Source: Peptococcaceae bacterium BICA1-8
GTDB taxonomy: Bacteria > Bacillota > Peptococcia > Peptococcales > BICA1-8
Assembly (NCBI GenBank): GCA_000802045.1
Contig: JUEF01000094.1
Location: 1-51,828, forward strand
Direction of reading: 5' to 3'
Length of the DNA stretch: 51,828 nucleotides
Numbering within the stretch: position 1 is the stretch's first letter; the number at the start of each line of letters is the position of its first letter. The translations under genes were made by a program, and so were the position numbers. The notes beneath the pieces are model-generated. The model searched no databases. It saw only the letters and a program-made list of their open reading frames with translations, and was not told the origin of the DNA. Positions 23,609-32,826 of this stretch are shown piece by piece.

Positions 23609-24385
23609 CTATTTTCCTTTGAATTCAGCCTTTCTTTTTTCCAGGAAAGCTGCCATACCCTCTTTTTGATCCTCAGTTGAAAAACACAAGCCAAAGACTT
23701 CTGCTTCATAATTGTAAGCTGATTCATCATCCATATTCATCCCGTTATTTATAGCTGCTTTAGCCAAAGTAACTGCACAGGGACCACGGCTAGCAATTTT
23801 AGCGGCCAGTTCCCGTGCTTTATCCAATAATACCTCAGGCTCATACATTTTATTAACCAGACCAATTCGGTAGGCTTCAGCAGCATCAATTATATCACCG
23901 GTATAAATTAATTCTTTTGCAAGTCCTTTCCCGATCAATCTAGGCAGCCTTTGTGTTCCAGCGAACCCGGGCACAATACCAAGGGTTACCTCCGGTTGTC
24001 CAAATTTGGCTTTAGTAGAAGCTAGCCGAATATCACAAGCCATAGCTAATTCACAGCCACCACCCAAGGCAAAGCCGTTGACTGCAGCTATTACAACCTG
24101 GGGCATATTTTCAATAGCAGAAAAAACCTTTTGACCTAAACGGGCAAAATTTCTTCCTTCTAAAGGGTTTTTCCCCTGCATCTCTGAAATATCAGCACCT
24201 GCCACAAAAGCCTTCTCGCCAGAACCAGTTATAATGACACACCTTATATCCTGATTTTCTGCTAGATCATTAATTACTTTTCCTAATTCTTTTAGTGTAA
24301 GGGCATTTAAAGCATTTAAAGCCTTGGGTCGATTAATTGTAACCTCTGCAATAGCCCCTTCTAAGTTTAAAGTAATATTTTCCAT
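23609..24385 (-). CDS. Short-chain enoyl-CoA hydratase (crotonase family)
   Basis: The product is 258 aa, standard for crotonases, which hydrate trans-2-enoyl-CoA to 3-hydroxyacyl-CoA in butyrate-type metabolism or beta-oxidation. The oxyanion-hole region AGADISEM and the two catalytic glutamates Glu112 (GGGCELAMACD) and Glu132 (FGQPEVTLG) are present, as is PGFAGTQRLPR. No other fatty-acid gene is adjacent, so the pathway direction cannot be set. Confidence 0.93.
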   Translation of the reverse strand: MENITLNLEGAIAEVTINRPKALNALNALTLKELGKVINDLAENQDIRCVIITGSGEKAFVAGADISEMQGKNPLEGRNFARLGQKVFSAIENMPQVVIAAVNGFALGGGCELAMACDIRLASTKAKFGQPEVTLGIVPGFAGTQRLPRLIGKGLAKELIYTGDIIDAAEAYRIGLVNKMYEPEVLLDKARELAAKIASRGPCAVTLAKAAINNGMNMDDESAYNYEAEVFGLCFSTEDQKEGMAAFLEKRKAEFKGK

Positions 24386-24457
24386 TATATACCTCCAAAT
24401 TCTTTTATTATGTTTTATTTTATATCACTATTCTAATGTAGTCGATAGATAGCTATG

Positions 24458-24480
24458 AAAAAGGCCGGCCTAGGCCGGCT
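24458..24480 (-). terminator. Intrinsic terminator of the NapH-like operon
   Basis: A GC-rich palindrome GCCGGCC-TA-GGCCGGC (24463-24479 region) directly at the stop codon of the upstream gene is followed leftward by five T on the minus strand. Confidence 0.85.
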
Positions 24481-25223
24481 TATGGTGCAATTTTAGCTTG
24501 AAGGGTATTTTTTATCGAGGAAAACTCAATTCCTTCCTTTAAACAAAAATCTCTGATATTGGTAAGAGGGTTAGGCATTTTTCCACCTAAAGCTTGTTCA
24601 ATTTCTTCTTTACTAACACCCCAATCTAAAACTTCTTGAAAAGTGGTGTTCCCCTTGACAACTTTTTCATCCTCTTTTGCAGGTTCTACAGGTGCTTCGA
24701 TATTTTTGGTTATCGCTGATTTTGTATTTTCTTCAATAAACTCAACGGTATGCTCCTCAAGAAATTTTAGCTGGTCTTCTGTTAAAGTACCTTGAGCTTT
24801 TAAAATATCCACCGCCGGAGCTAGCAAGTATGTATCATCTTCTAAAGTATAGGGTGCTCCACTGTAAAGAGCTACAAACATTTTGACGGATCCATTGCCT
24901 ACTTCATATCCCTGCTCTTTTAGACTCTCATACCGTGCTTCCAGGTCTTTATTCTTAAATAGGGCTACATCCTCCACATCATTCAAACTAAATGCTATCC
25001 CCAATTCCTCTAAAGGTACATTAAAGAGGCTGCTTACTTCACCAAAGGTATATGAGCCACGAATATCAGCTGGATTGTAGCTACCAGCATTTTGTCCGCT
25101 AGTAAACTTAACAGGAACTTTCGTAGATGTGGTACTCCAAAGATTAAGGGCTGAGGTTGCACCTATTCCACCGAAAAAGAGAACTAAAATAATAATTCCC
25201 ATTGCCCAGGATTTTATCTTCAT
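24480..25223 (-). CDS. Exported partner of the NapH-like membrane protein
   Basis: The product is 247 aa with one N-terminal membrane anchor (about 7-27), the rest outside the cell. Two copies of a module are visible: ADIRGSYTFGEVSSLFNVPLEELGIAF (about 52-78) and VVKGNTTFQEVLDWGVSKEEIEQAL (about 188-212). In my recollection such modules accompany NapH/NosR-like 4Fe-4S membrane proteins. It overlaps the membrane protein gene by 4 nt. It may dock or be reduced by that protein; the biochemical role is unknown. Confidence 0.65.
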   Translation of the reverse strand: MKIKSWAMGIIILVLFFGGIGATSALNLWSTTSTKVPVKFTSGQNAGSYNPADIRGSYTFGEVSSLFNVPLEELGIAFSLNDVEDVALFKNKDLEARYESLKEQGYEVGNGSVKMFVALYSGAPYTLEDDTYLLAPAVDILKAQGTLTEDQLKFLEEHTVEFIEENTKSAITKNIEAPVEPAKEDEKVVKGNTTFQEVLDWGVSKEEIEQALGGKMPNPLTNIRDFCLKEGIEFSSIKNTLQAKIAP

Positions 25224-26056
25224 AAGGTAACTCCTCCTTTAGTGGTGGTCATTTCTACAGTATTTGCCACAGGGCATACTTGATCTGAGGTACAGCTCAT
25301 GCAGCTAATACACTGGTGATTTTTTACTACTCCACTTGCTGAAACACTTATATTCATAGGACAAGCCCGGTCACAGGCATCACAGGAAATACAGGTTGTA
25401 TTCTCCCTTTTGATTTTAAATACTCTTAATAGGTTAGTAAGACCTAAAACCGCACCATAGGGGCAAGCGTATTTACACCAAGGTCTTTCTACAAATATTG
25501 AAGCAATAACTGTTAAAGCGAGAATAAATAATGAGGTAACGGTAACTTCACTGGTCCAAAAATTAAATAATGCAAAGTAAGGATCATACTCCTGAAAAAT
25601 TAGCTTTCCAGAAACTCCAATTGCATATAAGACCCAAAGCAAAATAACGTAGCGCAAATATCTCAAATATTTATCAGCCTTTTCCGGTATAAACTTATTA
25701 TATTTTTTGCCAAATATTTTTCGTCCAATCTTTCCCAACCACTCCTGAAATGTGCCTAAAGGGCAAACCCAACTACAGAAAACCGGACCAAATAGTACTG
25801 CCATTAAAAAAACTATAAACATCAAGACAAAGGATGACTGATGTATCTTCTGCACAAATGTTCCAACAGTGGCAAATTGATAAATTGATACTATCCCACC
25901 AAAAGGACATAATGCATGTAAAGATGCAGATGAAAGGAATGCGATACCTGCTTTCCCCATTTCAATTAAGTTCTTGTTTACTGAGATCATAAGTATTAAT
26001 GCAAAGAAAAACAACTGGGTTAAAAACCGAGGCATATTTTTTTTTACTTTCTTCAT
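25220..26056 (-). CDS. NapH/CcoG-like polyferredoxin membrane protein
   Basis: The product is 278 aa. About five membrane segments are interleaved with two CxxxCP motifs (CSWVCPLGTFQEW and CKYACPYGA) and end with two 4Fe-4S sites (CISCDACDRACP and CISCMSCTSDQVCP) in the cytoplasmic C-terminus. The family moves electrons between quinol or ferredoxin and exported redox proteins. The first gene of a two-gene unit with the exported partner, it starts at ATG 26056. Which terminal reductase it serves is not evident. Confidence 0.88.
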   Translation of the reverse strand: MKKVKKNMPRFLTQLFFFALILMISVNKNLIEMGKAGIAFLSSASLHALCPFGGIVSIYQFATVGTFVQKIHQSSFVLMFIVFLMAVLFGPVFCSWVCPLGTFQEWLGKIGRKIFGKKYNKFIPEKADKYLRYLRYVILLWVLYAIGVSGKLIFQEYDPYFALFNFWTSEVTVTSLFILALTVIASIFVERPWCKYACPYGAVLGLTNLLRVFKIKRENTTCISCDACDRACPMNISVSASGVVKNHQCISCMSCTSDQVCPVANTVEMTTTKGGVTL

Positions 26057-26196
26057 CGAGGTCTTCCACTCCTATTCTCTATAATATTTCTAAAAAACCT
26101 TTCGATTTTCTTAACCTTATTATAGAGAATTACTTTCAAGGAAGTTTCAGGTAAAAGTCAAGAAATTATTAAGAAAACCGTGCATTATTCATTACT

Positions 26197-26223
26197 AAAA
26201 AAACCGAGCTGCTATGCTCAGTT
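26197..26223 (-). terminator. Intrinsic terminator after the Nudix gene
   Basis: ACTGAGC/GCTCGGT (with one T-G pair) around the loop ATAGCA, then seven T on the minus strand at 26203-26197. Confidence 0.85.
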
Positions 26224-26621
26224 TAATGCTTTTCATTAGCTATTCTATTTACCAGCTTAGCAACCAAGGGAATATCCGCAGGGGCAAAGGGGTAATCCTT
26301 TAATCCCTCTGGTAGCGCCCATTTGACCTGGGCGTGAACCTTGGGTATTAACTGACCCTTTCTCCATATAACCCAGTAGACTAAAAGTCTAACTGTGCCG
26401 TGCTCATATTGATAAATGCTCTCCCCAAAAAAATCCCCAATCTCTGTTTCAATACCGAATTCTTCAACCAATTCCCTTTGTAAACATTTCTGGGGTGTTT
26501 CTCCTTCCTCAATTTTGCCGCCGGGAAACTCCCACAGGTCAGCCAATTTATCAGCTTTATTCCTTTGGGCTATTAAAATAAGTCCGTCCTTTTTAATTAT
26601 TGCTGCTGTAACATCAATCAT
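26223..26621 (-). CDS. mutT: Nudix hydrolase, MutT-like (8-oxo-dGTP diphosphatase type)
   Basis: The product is 132 aa. The Nudix box GGKIEEGETPQKCLQRELVEEF (about 35-57) has all metal-binding glutamates. The start VTAAIIKKDGLILIAQR and the conserved WEFPGG fit MutT proteins that clear oxidised nucleotides. It is monocistronic with its own terminator. Substrate cannot be proven from sequence. Confidence 0.88.
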   Translation of the reverse strand: MIDVTAAIIKKDGLILIAQRNKADKLADLWEFPGGKIEEGETPQKCLQRELVEEFGIETEIGDFFGESIYQYEHGTVRLLVYWVIWRKGQLIPKVHAQVKWALPEGLKDYPFAPADIPLVAKLVNRIANEKH

Positions 26622-26734
26622 TACATATTCTCCTAAATTATAGTGTTTTTATTAGTTTAACTTAAATTAAATATTAGATTCTCTAAACAAAGATAGTAAA
26701 CATAAAGCTGCCTTCAAAATTGAGACAGCCAATC

Positions 26735-26935
26735 TTAATATATTAAAAAAGGAAAGTGCATTTTCAAACAGGATACAGGGCATTCAATTTCACAACAACC
26801 ACAATACCAGCATTCTTCATATTGTAAATAAGGTTTATTATCTGCTCCCATTCGCAAGCAATTTAATGGACATAAGTCTACACAAATTCCACAACCTATA
26901 CACTCATCAGTTACCTTTATTGTATTAGAGCTCAT
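26735..26935 (-). CDS. Two-cluster ferredoxin, AprB-like partner of the flavoprotein
   Basis: The product is 66 aa. Cysteines 12, 15, 18, 22 and 42, 45, 48, 52 bind two 4Fe-4S clusters. The tail CWYCGCCEIECPVSCLKM ... FPFLI resembles the beta subunit of adenylylsulfate reductase but is much shorter, and closely resembles the C-terminus of the protein at 34724. It starts 4 nt inside the flavoprotein stop (overlap), so the two form a complex by inference. It ends the 11-kb unit. Confidence 0.88.
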   Translation of the reverse strand: MSSNTIKVTDECIGCGICVDLCPLNCLRMGADNKPYLQYEECWYCGCCEIECPVSCLKMHFPFLIY

Positions 26936-28608
26936 TTTCCATCACCCCTTTGAATTTCCCTTAGATAGATATCAGTTTCGGGGTAGGTGTGACCAACTTG
27001 CAAATCGATATGCTTTAACCAATTAACATCATCAGTATCAGGGTAATCACTGCGCTTATGAATACATCCCCATCTGCTTTCTTTTCTTGTTAAAGAAGAA
27101 AGGGCAGACATCTGAGCACAATCAAGTATATATCCAATTTCTAATATTTTACTGAGTTCATGAAAGTTTCTGGCCTGCACTTGATGAGGTAGCTGTTCAC
27201 GCAATTCATTTATCAAATTTAAACCTTTTTTCAAAGAAGATGCATTTTTGGGAGAAAGCAGGTATTCGTTTATTATTCTACGCAACTTATATTCAAAGGT
27301 CGTGTGTTGTATAGCATTGTTTTCAGCTAAATTCAATAAATTGCCCAAGTGCTCAAACTCAGCAGCAAACTCCCTGTCTATATCTTTATGATTTTCAGAA
27401 AAATTCTCATTATTACAGTACTCTATAGAACTCTCCCCTGCAATTTTCCCATAAACAAAGGCTCCCGTTAAGTGCTGCATTGGTACTGAACTGACATCAC
27501 CTGCTGCAAAGAGGCCTTTAATATTTGTTTGCGCTAGCTCATCTATTACTATTCCGGAAATACCATGTCCTCCACAAAGCTGTGCTTCAGTAAGATTTAG
27601 CTCAATGAGATCCCGCCCAAATTTAATGCCTTTTAATTCCCAATATCTGCGCTGCATAGGTCTTTCAGTACTAAATAAGATATTCTCAATTTCCAAAATT
27701 TTTTCTTTAGCTAGATGATCAGTTTTTAAAAACAAAGGCCCTTTTCTATTTTCTAATGCTTCGACGATAAGAAAAATTGATAAATTATTCTTATCAACAA
27801 TAACCTCGCCGCTAGTATTAATCACCTGTCCCCCTCTGGTTAAGACAATGTAAATTAAAGGTATATTAAGATCCTTTACAAGGGCATATCTAAGAGTAAA
27901 TTCCATTCCTGTGATTTTTGCTCCAGCTCTATAGGCTAGGGCAAAACCATCACCTGCATTACCTGGAAAATCAAAGGTACCATATAAATAACCAGTATTA
28001 GGTAATCCAAATCTCGACGCTGATCCATTAGCGAGAATAACAGATTTAGCCCTGCAACAAACAACTTGACCATTATTAATATTAAAACCAACCGCACCTA
28101 AAACTTTACCATCTTTTACAATTAATTTGGTCCCCATTGTTTTGTTTAGAACATCTATCTTGGCCTCTCTAATTTTCTTTTCCATAATAGGTTTTAAATC
28201 CGGTTCATCCATAGCCACACAAAACTTCCCACTAGTATCAACTTGCATAATATTATAATTACCGTCTTCACTTTTTGGGAAGAATACACCCCAGCTTTCT
28301 AGAGTTTTTAGAAGTTCAAAGCTTCTTTGGGCGAGAGTATAATTAGGCAAATAATCAATTATACCCCAGCACTTTTTCTTCAACGTTTCTAGATATTCTT
28401 CGGGTGTTGAAATACCAGGAATCACAGCAACATTCAGCGCATCCATACCCATTGTTACAGAACCGCTTCGCTTAATGTGTCCTTTTTCCATTATACAAAC
28501 ATTCAAATTAGGAGCAGCTTCTTTAATACATATAGCAGCCATCGAACCGGCACAACCGCCTCCGATGATCAATAAGTCTGTATTAACTGTTATTTGCTGT
28601 AGTTTCAA
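26932..28608 (-). CDS. AprA/FrdA-like FAD flavoprotein B
   Basis: The product is 558 aa. The FAD Rossmann motif GGGCAGSMAA starts near residue 16; AKSVILANGSASRFG and GLFAAGDVS complete the fold. The active-site region CGGHGISGIVIDE resembles adenylylsulfate-reductase alpha and fumarate-reductase-like proteins. It is a clear paralogue of the protein at 36327. TTG start, directly after the response-regulator stop with no spacer. APS reduction is unlikely without sat or aprM nearby; reduction or oxidation of an unsaturated or hydroxy acid fits the TRAP/PrpD context better (inference). Confidence 0.82.
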   Translation of the reverse strand: MKLQQITVNTDLLIIGGGCAGSMAAICIKEAAPNLNVCIMEKGHIKRSGSVTMGMDALNVAVIPGISTPEEYLETLKKKCWGIIDYLPNYTLAQRSFELLKTLESWGVFFPKSEDGNYNIMQVDTSGKFCVAMDEPDLKPIMEKKIREAKIDVLNKTMGTKLIVKDGKVLGAVGFNINNGQVVCCRAKSVILANGSASRFGLPNTGYLYGTFDFPGNAGDGFALAYRAGAKITGMEFTLRYALVKDLNIPLIYIVLTRGGQVINTSGEVIVDKNNLSIFLIVEALENRKGPLFLKTDHLAKEKILEIENILFSTERPMQRRYWELKGIKFGRDLIELNLTEAQLCGGHGISGIVIDELAQTNIKGLFAAGDVSSVPMQHLTGAFVYGKIAGESSIEYCNNENFSENHKDIDREFAAEFEHLGNLLNLAENNAIQHTTFEYKLRRIINEYLLSPKNASSLKKGLNLINELREQLPHQVQARNFHELSKILEIGYILDCAQMSALSSLTRKESRWGCIHKRSDYPDTDDVNWLKHIDLQVGHTYPETDIYLREIQRGDGK

Positions 28609-29409
28609 TTAGACCGCCCCTTTCCCCGTTGAACGGTAGTTTGTTGGTGTGATGCCTTCAAGCTTTTTAAAGGTATTGGAAAAATGATGAATATTTGTAA
28701 ACCCAACTTCCTCCGCAATAACTTTCAATGGTTTTTTTCGTTGATTTATTAGAAGGAACTTTGCTTTTTCAATTCTAGCTTCAAGAATAAAGTTACTTAA
28801 AGTTACACCTGTGGTAGATTTAAATAAACGACTTAAATAGCTGGTATTTATATGAACCAGAGAAGCTAATATTTCTAAGGTAAGGTCCTTTTCTAAATTA
28901 TCCATAATATAGTTAACAATCTTGGAAATACGATTATCCTTAAATAGCTCATCATTCTTTTTATATTCTACTGTGTCTTGATTTAACCAGAAGTCAAATA
29001 GTTTGGCTCTTTGATTGACCTGTAATGGCTTTATTTTTGAATTAATATGTTTTTTTACCTTTTCAATTGCATTTATTAATTCTTTTTCTTCAACAGGCTT
29101 TAATAGATAATCAAACACTCTATTTTTAATTGCTTGCTGTGAATATTCAAATAACCCAAAAGCGGTTAAAATTAATATTTCCACTTGTGGGTTATCTCTT
29201 TTAATACATTCTGTAGCTTTTAGACCATCTAATATACCCATACGAATATCCATAGTGATAATATCAGGCTGAAAAGCTTGATTTAGCTCTATTGCCTGCA
29301 GGCCATTGGAAGCTTCCCCCACTACTTCTATTCCTAAGTCATTACTTTTAAAAAAGTGCTTAAGGGCTTCTCTTTCAATTATTTCATCATCAACAATCAA
29401 AAGCTTCAT
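28609..29409 (-). CDS. YesN-like response regulator (receiver plus AraC-type HTH)
   Basis: The product is 266 aa. Receiver domain 1-120 with the phospho-acceptor Asp54 (IITMDIRMG), acidic pair Asp7-Asp8 and Lys in LLKPVEE. The C-terminal 100 residues form a double helix-turn-helix (SYLSRLFKSTTGVTLSNFIL, IHHFSNTFKKLEGITPTNYR) as in AraC. It lies 10 nt after the histidine kinase and directly before flavoprotein B, so it probably activates the carboxylate cluster. Such pairs commonly sense extracytoplasmic sugars or acids. Confidence 0.92.
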   Translation of the reverse strand: MKLLIVDDEIIEREALKHFFKSNDLGIEVVGEASNGLQAIELNQAFQPDIITMDIRMGILDGLKATECIKRDNPQVEILILTAFGLFEYSQQAIKNRVFDYLLKPVEEKELINAIEKVKKHINSKIKPLQVNQRAKLFDFWLNQDTVEYKKNDELFKDNRISKIVNYIMDNLEKDLTLEILASLVHINTSYLSRLFKSTTGVTLSNFILEARIEKAKFLLINQRKKPLKVIAEEVGFTNIHHFSNTFKKLEGITPTNYRSTGKGAV

Positions 29410-29419
29410 AATATATCAC

Positions 29420-30133
29420 CTATTTATTAAACCAGAATGCGGGAATAAATTTATCTTCCGCATCAGATTCGAATGGTAAAATGATTGTAACTTCCGTACC
29501 AACTTTAAATTGGGAAACGATGTTCAACTCAAAATTATCTCCATAATAAAAATGCAGTCGCTTTTTAATATTCTTTATGCCTGTTCCCATCGAAGCGGAT
29601 TTTTCAGTATAATCGTTTAGGGTATTCTTTCCATCTTCGATTCCTATTCCATCATCAATAACCTTCAGAACTACATTTTTATCCTTTAGCCTACCGTAAA
29701 TAGTAATAGACCCTCCACCTTTAGGTTCTAGTCCATGTTTAATTGCATTATCAACTAAAGGTTGTAAAGCTAACGTGGGAATTAGACAGCTTAATATATT
29801 TTGAGAAATGTCCAGCTTGTATTTTAACTGTTCGCCATAGCGGCTTTGTTGTATGAATAGGTAGTTTTTGGTATATTGCACTTCATCACGAAGTCTGACT
29901 AGTTCCTTCTTTTCCATAGCATAGCGTAAGAGTTTTGATAAAGCATAAACAACTTCCAAGGACTCTTGGCTCTTATCTAAATATATCAGACGGGCAACTA
30001 AATTTAGGGTGTTAAAGAGGAAATGGGGTTTTATTTGGTTTTCTAGGCTTTTAATTTCCGTTTGAGCTAATAAAAACTCCAACTTTTCAATTTTTTCCTG
30101 AAGTTGTTCTATTTCAGTTCCTCTTGTCTGCAT
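29420..30133 (-). CDS. Cytoplasmic LytS/YesM-type histidine kinase without sensor domain
   Basis: The product is 237 aa. It starts with a predicted coiled coil (EQLQEKIEKLEFLLAQTEIK), then the dimerisation box with phospho-acceptor His37 in IKPHFLFNTLNL, then the ATPase N-box (LVDNAIKHGLEPKG), G1 (DDGIGIED) and G2 (GTGIKNIKKRL). Typical YesM/LytS kinases have N-terminal membrane and sensory segments; none is present. It may receive its signal from another protein, for example the DctP binding protein/transporter. Complete at the C-terminus. Confidence 0.9.
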   Translation of the reverse strand: MQTRGTEIEQLQEKIEKLEFLLAQTEIKSLENQIKPHFLFNTLNLVARLIYLDKSQESLEVVYALSKLLRYAMEKKELVRLRDEVQYTKNYLFIQQSRYGEQLKYKLDISQNILSCLIPTLALQPLVDNAIKHGLEPKGGGSITIYGRLKDKNVVLKVIDDGIGIEDGKNTLNDYTEKSASMGTGIKNIKKRLHFYYGDNFELNIVSQFKVGTEVTIILPFESDAEDKFIPAFWFNK

Positions 30134-30220
30134 AGTACACCGTCCTAATGCTACTGTGCTAAAAGCACATATTATTTTATTCTATAAATAAAAAAGAAAT
30201 CCTTTATTGTTATTAACAAG

Positions 30221-30242
30221 CCCTGCAGATTAATCTGCAGGG
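30221..30242. terminator. 11-bp palindromic hairpin after dctP
   Basis: CCCTGCAGATT/AATCTGCAGGG, a perfect palindrome just past the DctP stop. There is no adjoining T run on the minus strand, so it may be a stability or processing hairpin that lets high DctP expression coexist with lower kinase expression, rather than a full terminator. Confidence 0.55.
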
Positions 30243-30254
30243 CCCTGCTTAATA

Positions 30255-31304
30255 TTATTTTGTATTTACTACAGCTTCAACTATGTCTTTACCAACACTA
30301 TCTTGGAATTCAGTCCAAACAGCTTTCATTTTCTCCTGGAATTTAGCTTTTTGTTCAGGTGTAAGCTCGGTTACTTCCAAACCTGCTTTCTTCATGGTTT
30401 CCAGGAATTCGCCTTCTCTGGCATTTATTTCTTTTCTTTGCCAAGCTTCAGCCTCTTTTGCTGCTTCAGCAATTATTCCCTGATATTCAGCAGGTACTTT
30501 ATTCCAGAGTTTATCATTGATCATTAACATAATCCCCGCCCATTGATGTCCGGTTAGAGTAATATACTTCTGAACTTCATAATAGCGGTACGAGTAGACG
30601 TTTCCTATTGGGTTATCTTGCCCATCCACTGTGCCTTGCTGTAATGCTGTAAATACTTCACTTATTGCCATTGGGCTGCCGTTTGCACCTAATGCTTTAA
30701 ATGTAGCTAAATTGATAGGGCTATCTACTATTCTCATCTTAATACCAGCAAAATCTTCAGGAGTATGAATAGGTTTTTTAGAGTTGGTAATTGTTCTAAA
30801 GCCACTTTCAAACATAGCTAGGGTTCTAATACCTTTACTAGCTAATAATCCAGCATTGAGCTTTTGGCCTACTGGACCATCAGCAACCTTATAAGCGTGC
30901 TCCTTATCGCGGAATATAAATGGGAAATAGTAAATATCTATAGGCTTATAAAAGGATGCCACATTTGTGGTAGGTACTAAACCCATATCAATTGTCCCTA
31001 ATTCCAATCCCTCGACCAAATCTCTGGAGCTTCCTAGAGTACTATTAGGGAAAATCTGTACTTCGACATTACCATTGGTTTTTTGAGCAACTATCTCTGC
31101 AAATTTTACTGTCCCTTGGTGTAAAGGCTGTTTTTCATCATAGGGGTGACCCAGTTTTATTGTTATTTTTTCCACAGGTTTTTGCTCAGTTGGTGCATTT
31201 GCTTTTGGCTCTTCTTTCTTTTCAGTGCTGCAGCCGGTAATTCCCAGAGACATAGTGAGAAGTAACCCCAAAATCAGGATGATACTAATTAAACGTTTTT
31301 TCAT
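30255..31304 (-). CDS. dctP: TRAP transporter substrate-binding protein DctP (lipoprotein)
   Basis: The product is 349 aa. A signal peptide ends in a lipobox (LGITGC, Cys25), so the protein is a lipid-anchored solute receptor. The fold shows KLGHPYDEKQPLHQGTVKFAE at the start, and the TRAP hallmark arginine is in GIKMRIVDSPINLATFKALG. EVFTALQQGTVDGQDNP is the classic DctP signature. TRAP receptors of this type bind organic acids through that arginine. It follows the MmgE/PrpD gene and precedes the kinase. Confidence 0.95.
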   Translation of the reverse strand: MKKRLISIILILGLLLTMSLGITGCSTEKKEEPKANAPTEQKPVEKITIKLGHPYDEKQPLHQGTVKFAEIVAQKTNGNVEVQIFPNSTLGSSRDLVEGLELGTIDMGLVPTTNVASFYKPIDIYYFPFIFRDKEHAYKVADGPVGQKLNAGLLASKGIRTLAMFESGFRTITNSKKPIHTPEDFAGIKMRIVDSPINLATFKALGANGSPMAISEVFTALQQGTVDGQDNPIGNVYSYRYYEVQKYITLTGHQWAGIMLMINDKLWNKVPAEYQGIIAEAAKEAEAWQRKEINAREGEFLETMKKAGLEVTELTPEQKAKFQEKMKAVWTEFQDSVGKDIVEAVVNTK

Positions 31305-31367
31305 AATAAACCTCCCTTTTATTGATTATGGTTAATTGGATCTAAAGCCCCAGACTAGGACCTATAA

Positions 31368-32798
31368 TCACCCCTCTCCATTAAAAAGCTTTATTATTTC
31401 ACATACATCTACTGCAAGTGTAATGCTACTTGCTGCCTGTAATATCTGTTGCCTTTCTTCTTGGGCATATTCTCTTATAGAATTATCCAAGCAGTCATTA
31501 AATTTAAAAACGAGCTCTTCGTGGGTAAGAGGGTTGTCACTGCTTCCTTTGGGCTTTTCAACTATAACTGATAACTCCTTGCCGTTTCTTAGCTTTAAAT
31601 TTAACCTCACTGGAGTAATTCCTGATTTGTCTTTTTCGAATTCTATGATTTTAAACCTAGATACTAAGGCTGTAATATCTTTTCTAGCAATTATATTTTC
31701 CTTTTTAAAGTCCTCAATTCTTGGTCTGCCTTTTATGAATACTAAAGATGCAGTATACTGAGCACTAAATTGGGCATCAACAGTAGGATTGTCACGTATG
31801 GTAAATTTATTACCTATTTGACCCATAGAAGTTGGAGGCAGGTATATAGTCCCCTCTTCTATGTCCTCCCATCTTACATTATGTTCTTCTTTTGCCTTCA
31901 AGGCTGCATCTATCACAGGATGGCTGCATCTGCAGCAAGGATAAGGTTTAATACTCACATTGCTTGTTTCATAAAGCTTTCCAATATCTTTCGAAAGATA
32001 ATCACTGTCAATTTTACCTTGAGTGTAAAGTGTGGGTATTCCAAAATTACCATCTATAATGTTTTCAGCTCCGGTTATACCCATTGCTGCATAAAATGCA
32101 GATTTTACCCCTATAGAAGCACTGAAGCCTGGCTGTATCCGCTTTGCCAACTTCCCATCCACTAGTGCCTGCCTATTTCCATGTATTTGAGAATAGGCAA
32201 GACCGAAGGCATCTAGCATTTTTTGTGTATCAAGCTTTAAAATCCTTCCGCAAGCTGCAGCACAACCAAAGGGTCCCCATAATGTAGTAGGCAGCCAGCC
32301 GGTGTGTAAATATGGAATAAAAGCCATGCCCAACCTGTTTGAAACATCAAGTCCTACAGCAAGGGCTGCAATAAATTCCTTGCCACTAATTATACGAGAT
32401 GGGAATGACTCATTATCTCCAGAACCTCTTGCAGGGTGTACTGCTTCACAGGCAGCAATAAGAGCAGGTACAATAGTTACGCATCCGTGATTTACTGCTC
32501 TATCATGGGTATCATCAAAATCATTTCCGTGACACATAGCAGAGTTTAAAAATGCAGCCTCAGGAGCACTTGTTCTTGCTCCATGGCAAAATACGGTAGA
32601 TTGTTTGTTTCCACCCCAATAATCCATTATCTTTTTTAGTTCTGATACACCTTCCGCACTACTTCCAGCAAGTATACAGCCCATTGTGTCCAGAAAAAGG
32701 GTTTCAGTTATTTCTAAAACACTTTCCGGTATTTCTTTCATAGAAGTGTTTGCCGCATGCTCGGCAAGTTTATATATACCATCAACTGTGCTCTTCAT
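31368..32798 (-). CDS. MmgE/PrpD-family dehydratase/decarboxylase/epimerase
   Basis: The product is 476 aa, normal family length. Landmarks are FLDTMGCILAGSS near residue 30, NSAMCHGNDFDDTHDRAVNHGC (about 86-107), and a conserved CRCSHPVIDAAL block around 300. The family includes 2-methylcitrate dehydratase, cis-aconitate decarboxylase and iminodisuccinate epimerase, all acting on small di- or tricarboxylates. Without prpB/prpC nearby it is not part of the methylcitrate cycle. It lies inside the TRAP unit between dctM and dctP, so it probably acts on the imported acid (inference). Confidence 0.88.
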   Translation of the reverse strand: MKSTVDGIYKLAEHAANTSMKEIPESVLEITETLFLDTMGCILAGSSAEGVSELKKIMDYWGGNKQSTVFCHGARTSAPEAAFLNSAMCHGNDFDDTHDRAVNHGCVTIVPALIAACEAVHPARGSGDNESFPSRIISGKEFIAALAVGLDVSNRLGMAFIPYLHTGWLPTTLWGPFGCAAACGRILKLDTQKMLDAFGLAYSQIHGNRQALVDGKLAKRIQPGFSASIGVKSAFYAAMGITGAENIIDGNFGIPTLYTQGKIDSDYLSKDIGKLYETSNVSIKPYPCCRCSHPVIDAALKAKEEHNVRWEDIEEGTIYLPPTSMGQIGNKFTIRDNPTVDAQFSAQYTASLVFIKGRPRIEDFKKENIIARKDITALVSRFKIIEFEKDKSGITPVRLNLKLRNGKELSVIVEKPKGSSDNPLTHEELVFKFNDCLDNSIREYAQEERQQILQAASSITLAVDVCEIIKLFNGEG

Positions 32799-32826
32799 TC
32801 TTCACCCCCATATAAAATAGTATTTC

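Noticed and set aside
26932-28608. Calling the flavoprotein adenylylsulfate reductase (aprA)
   Set aside because: No sat, aprM, qmo or dsr genes in the window, the ferredoxin partner is much shorter than AprB, and the context is carboxylate transport.
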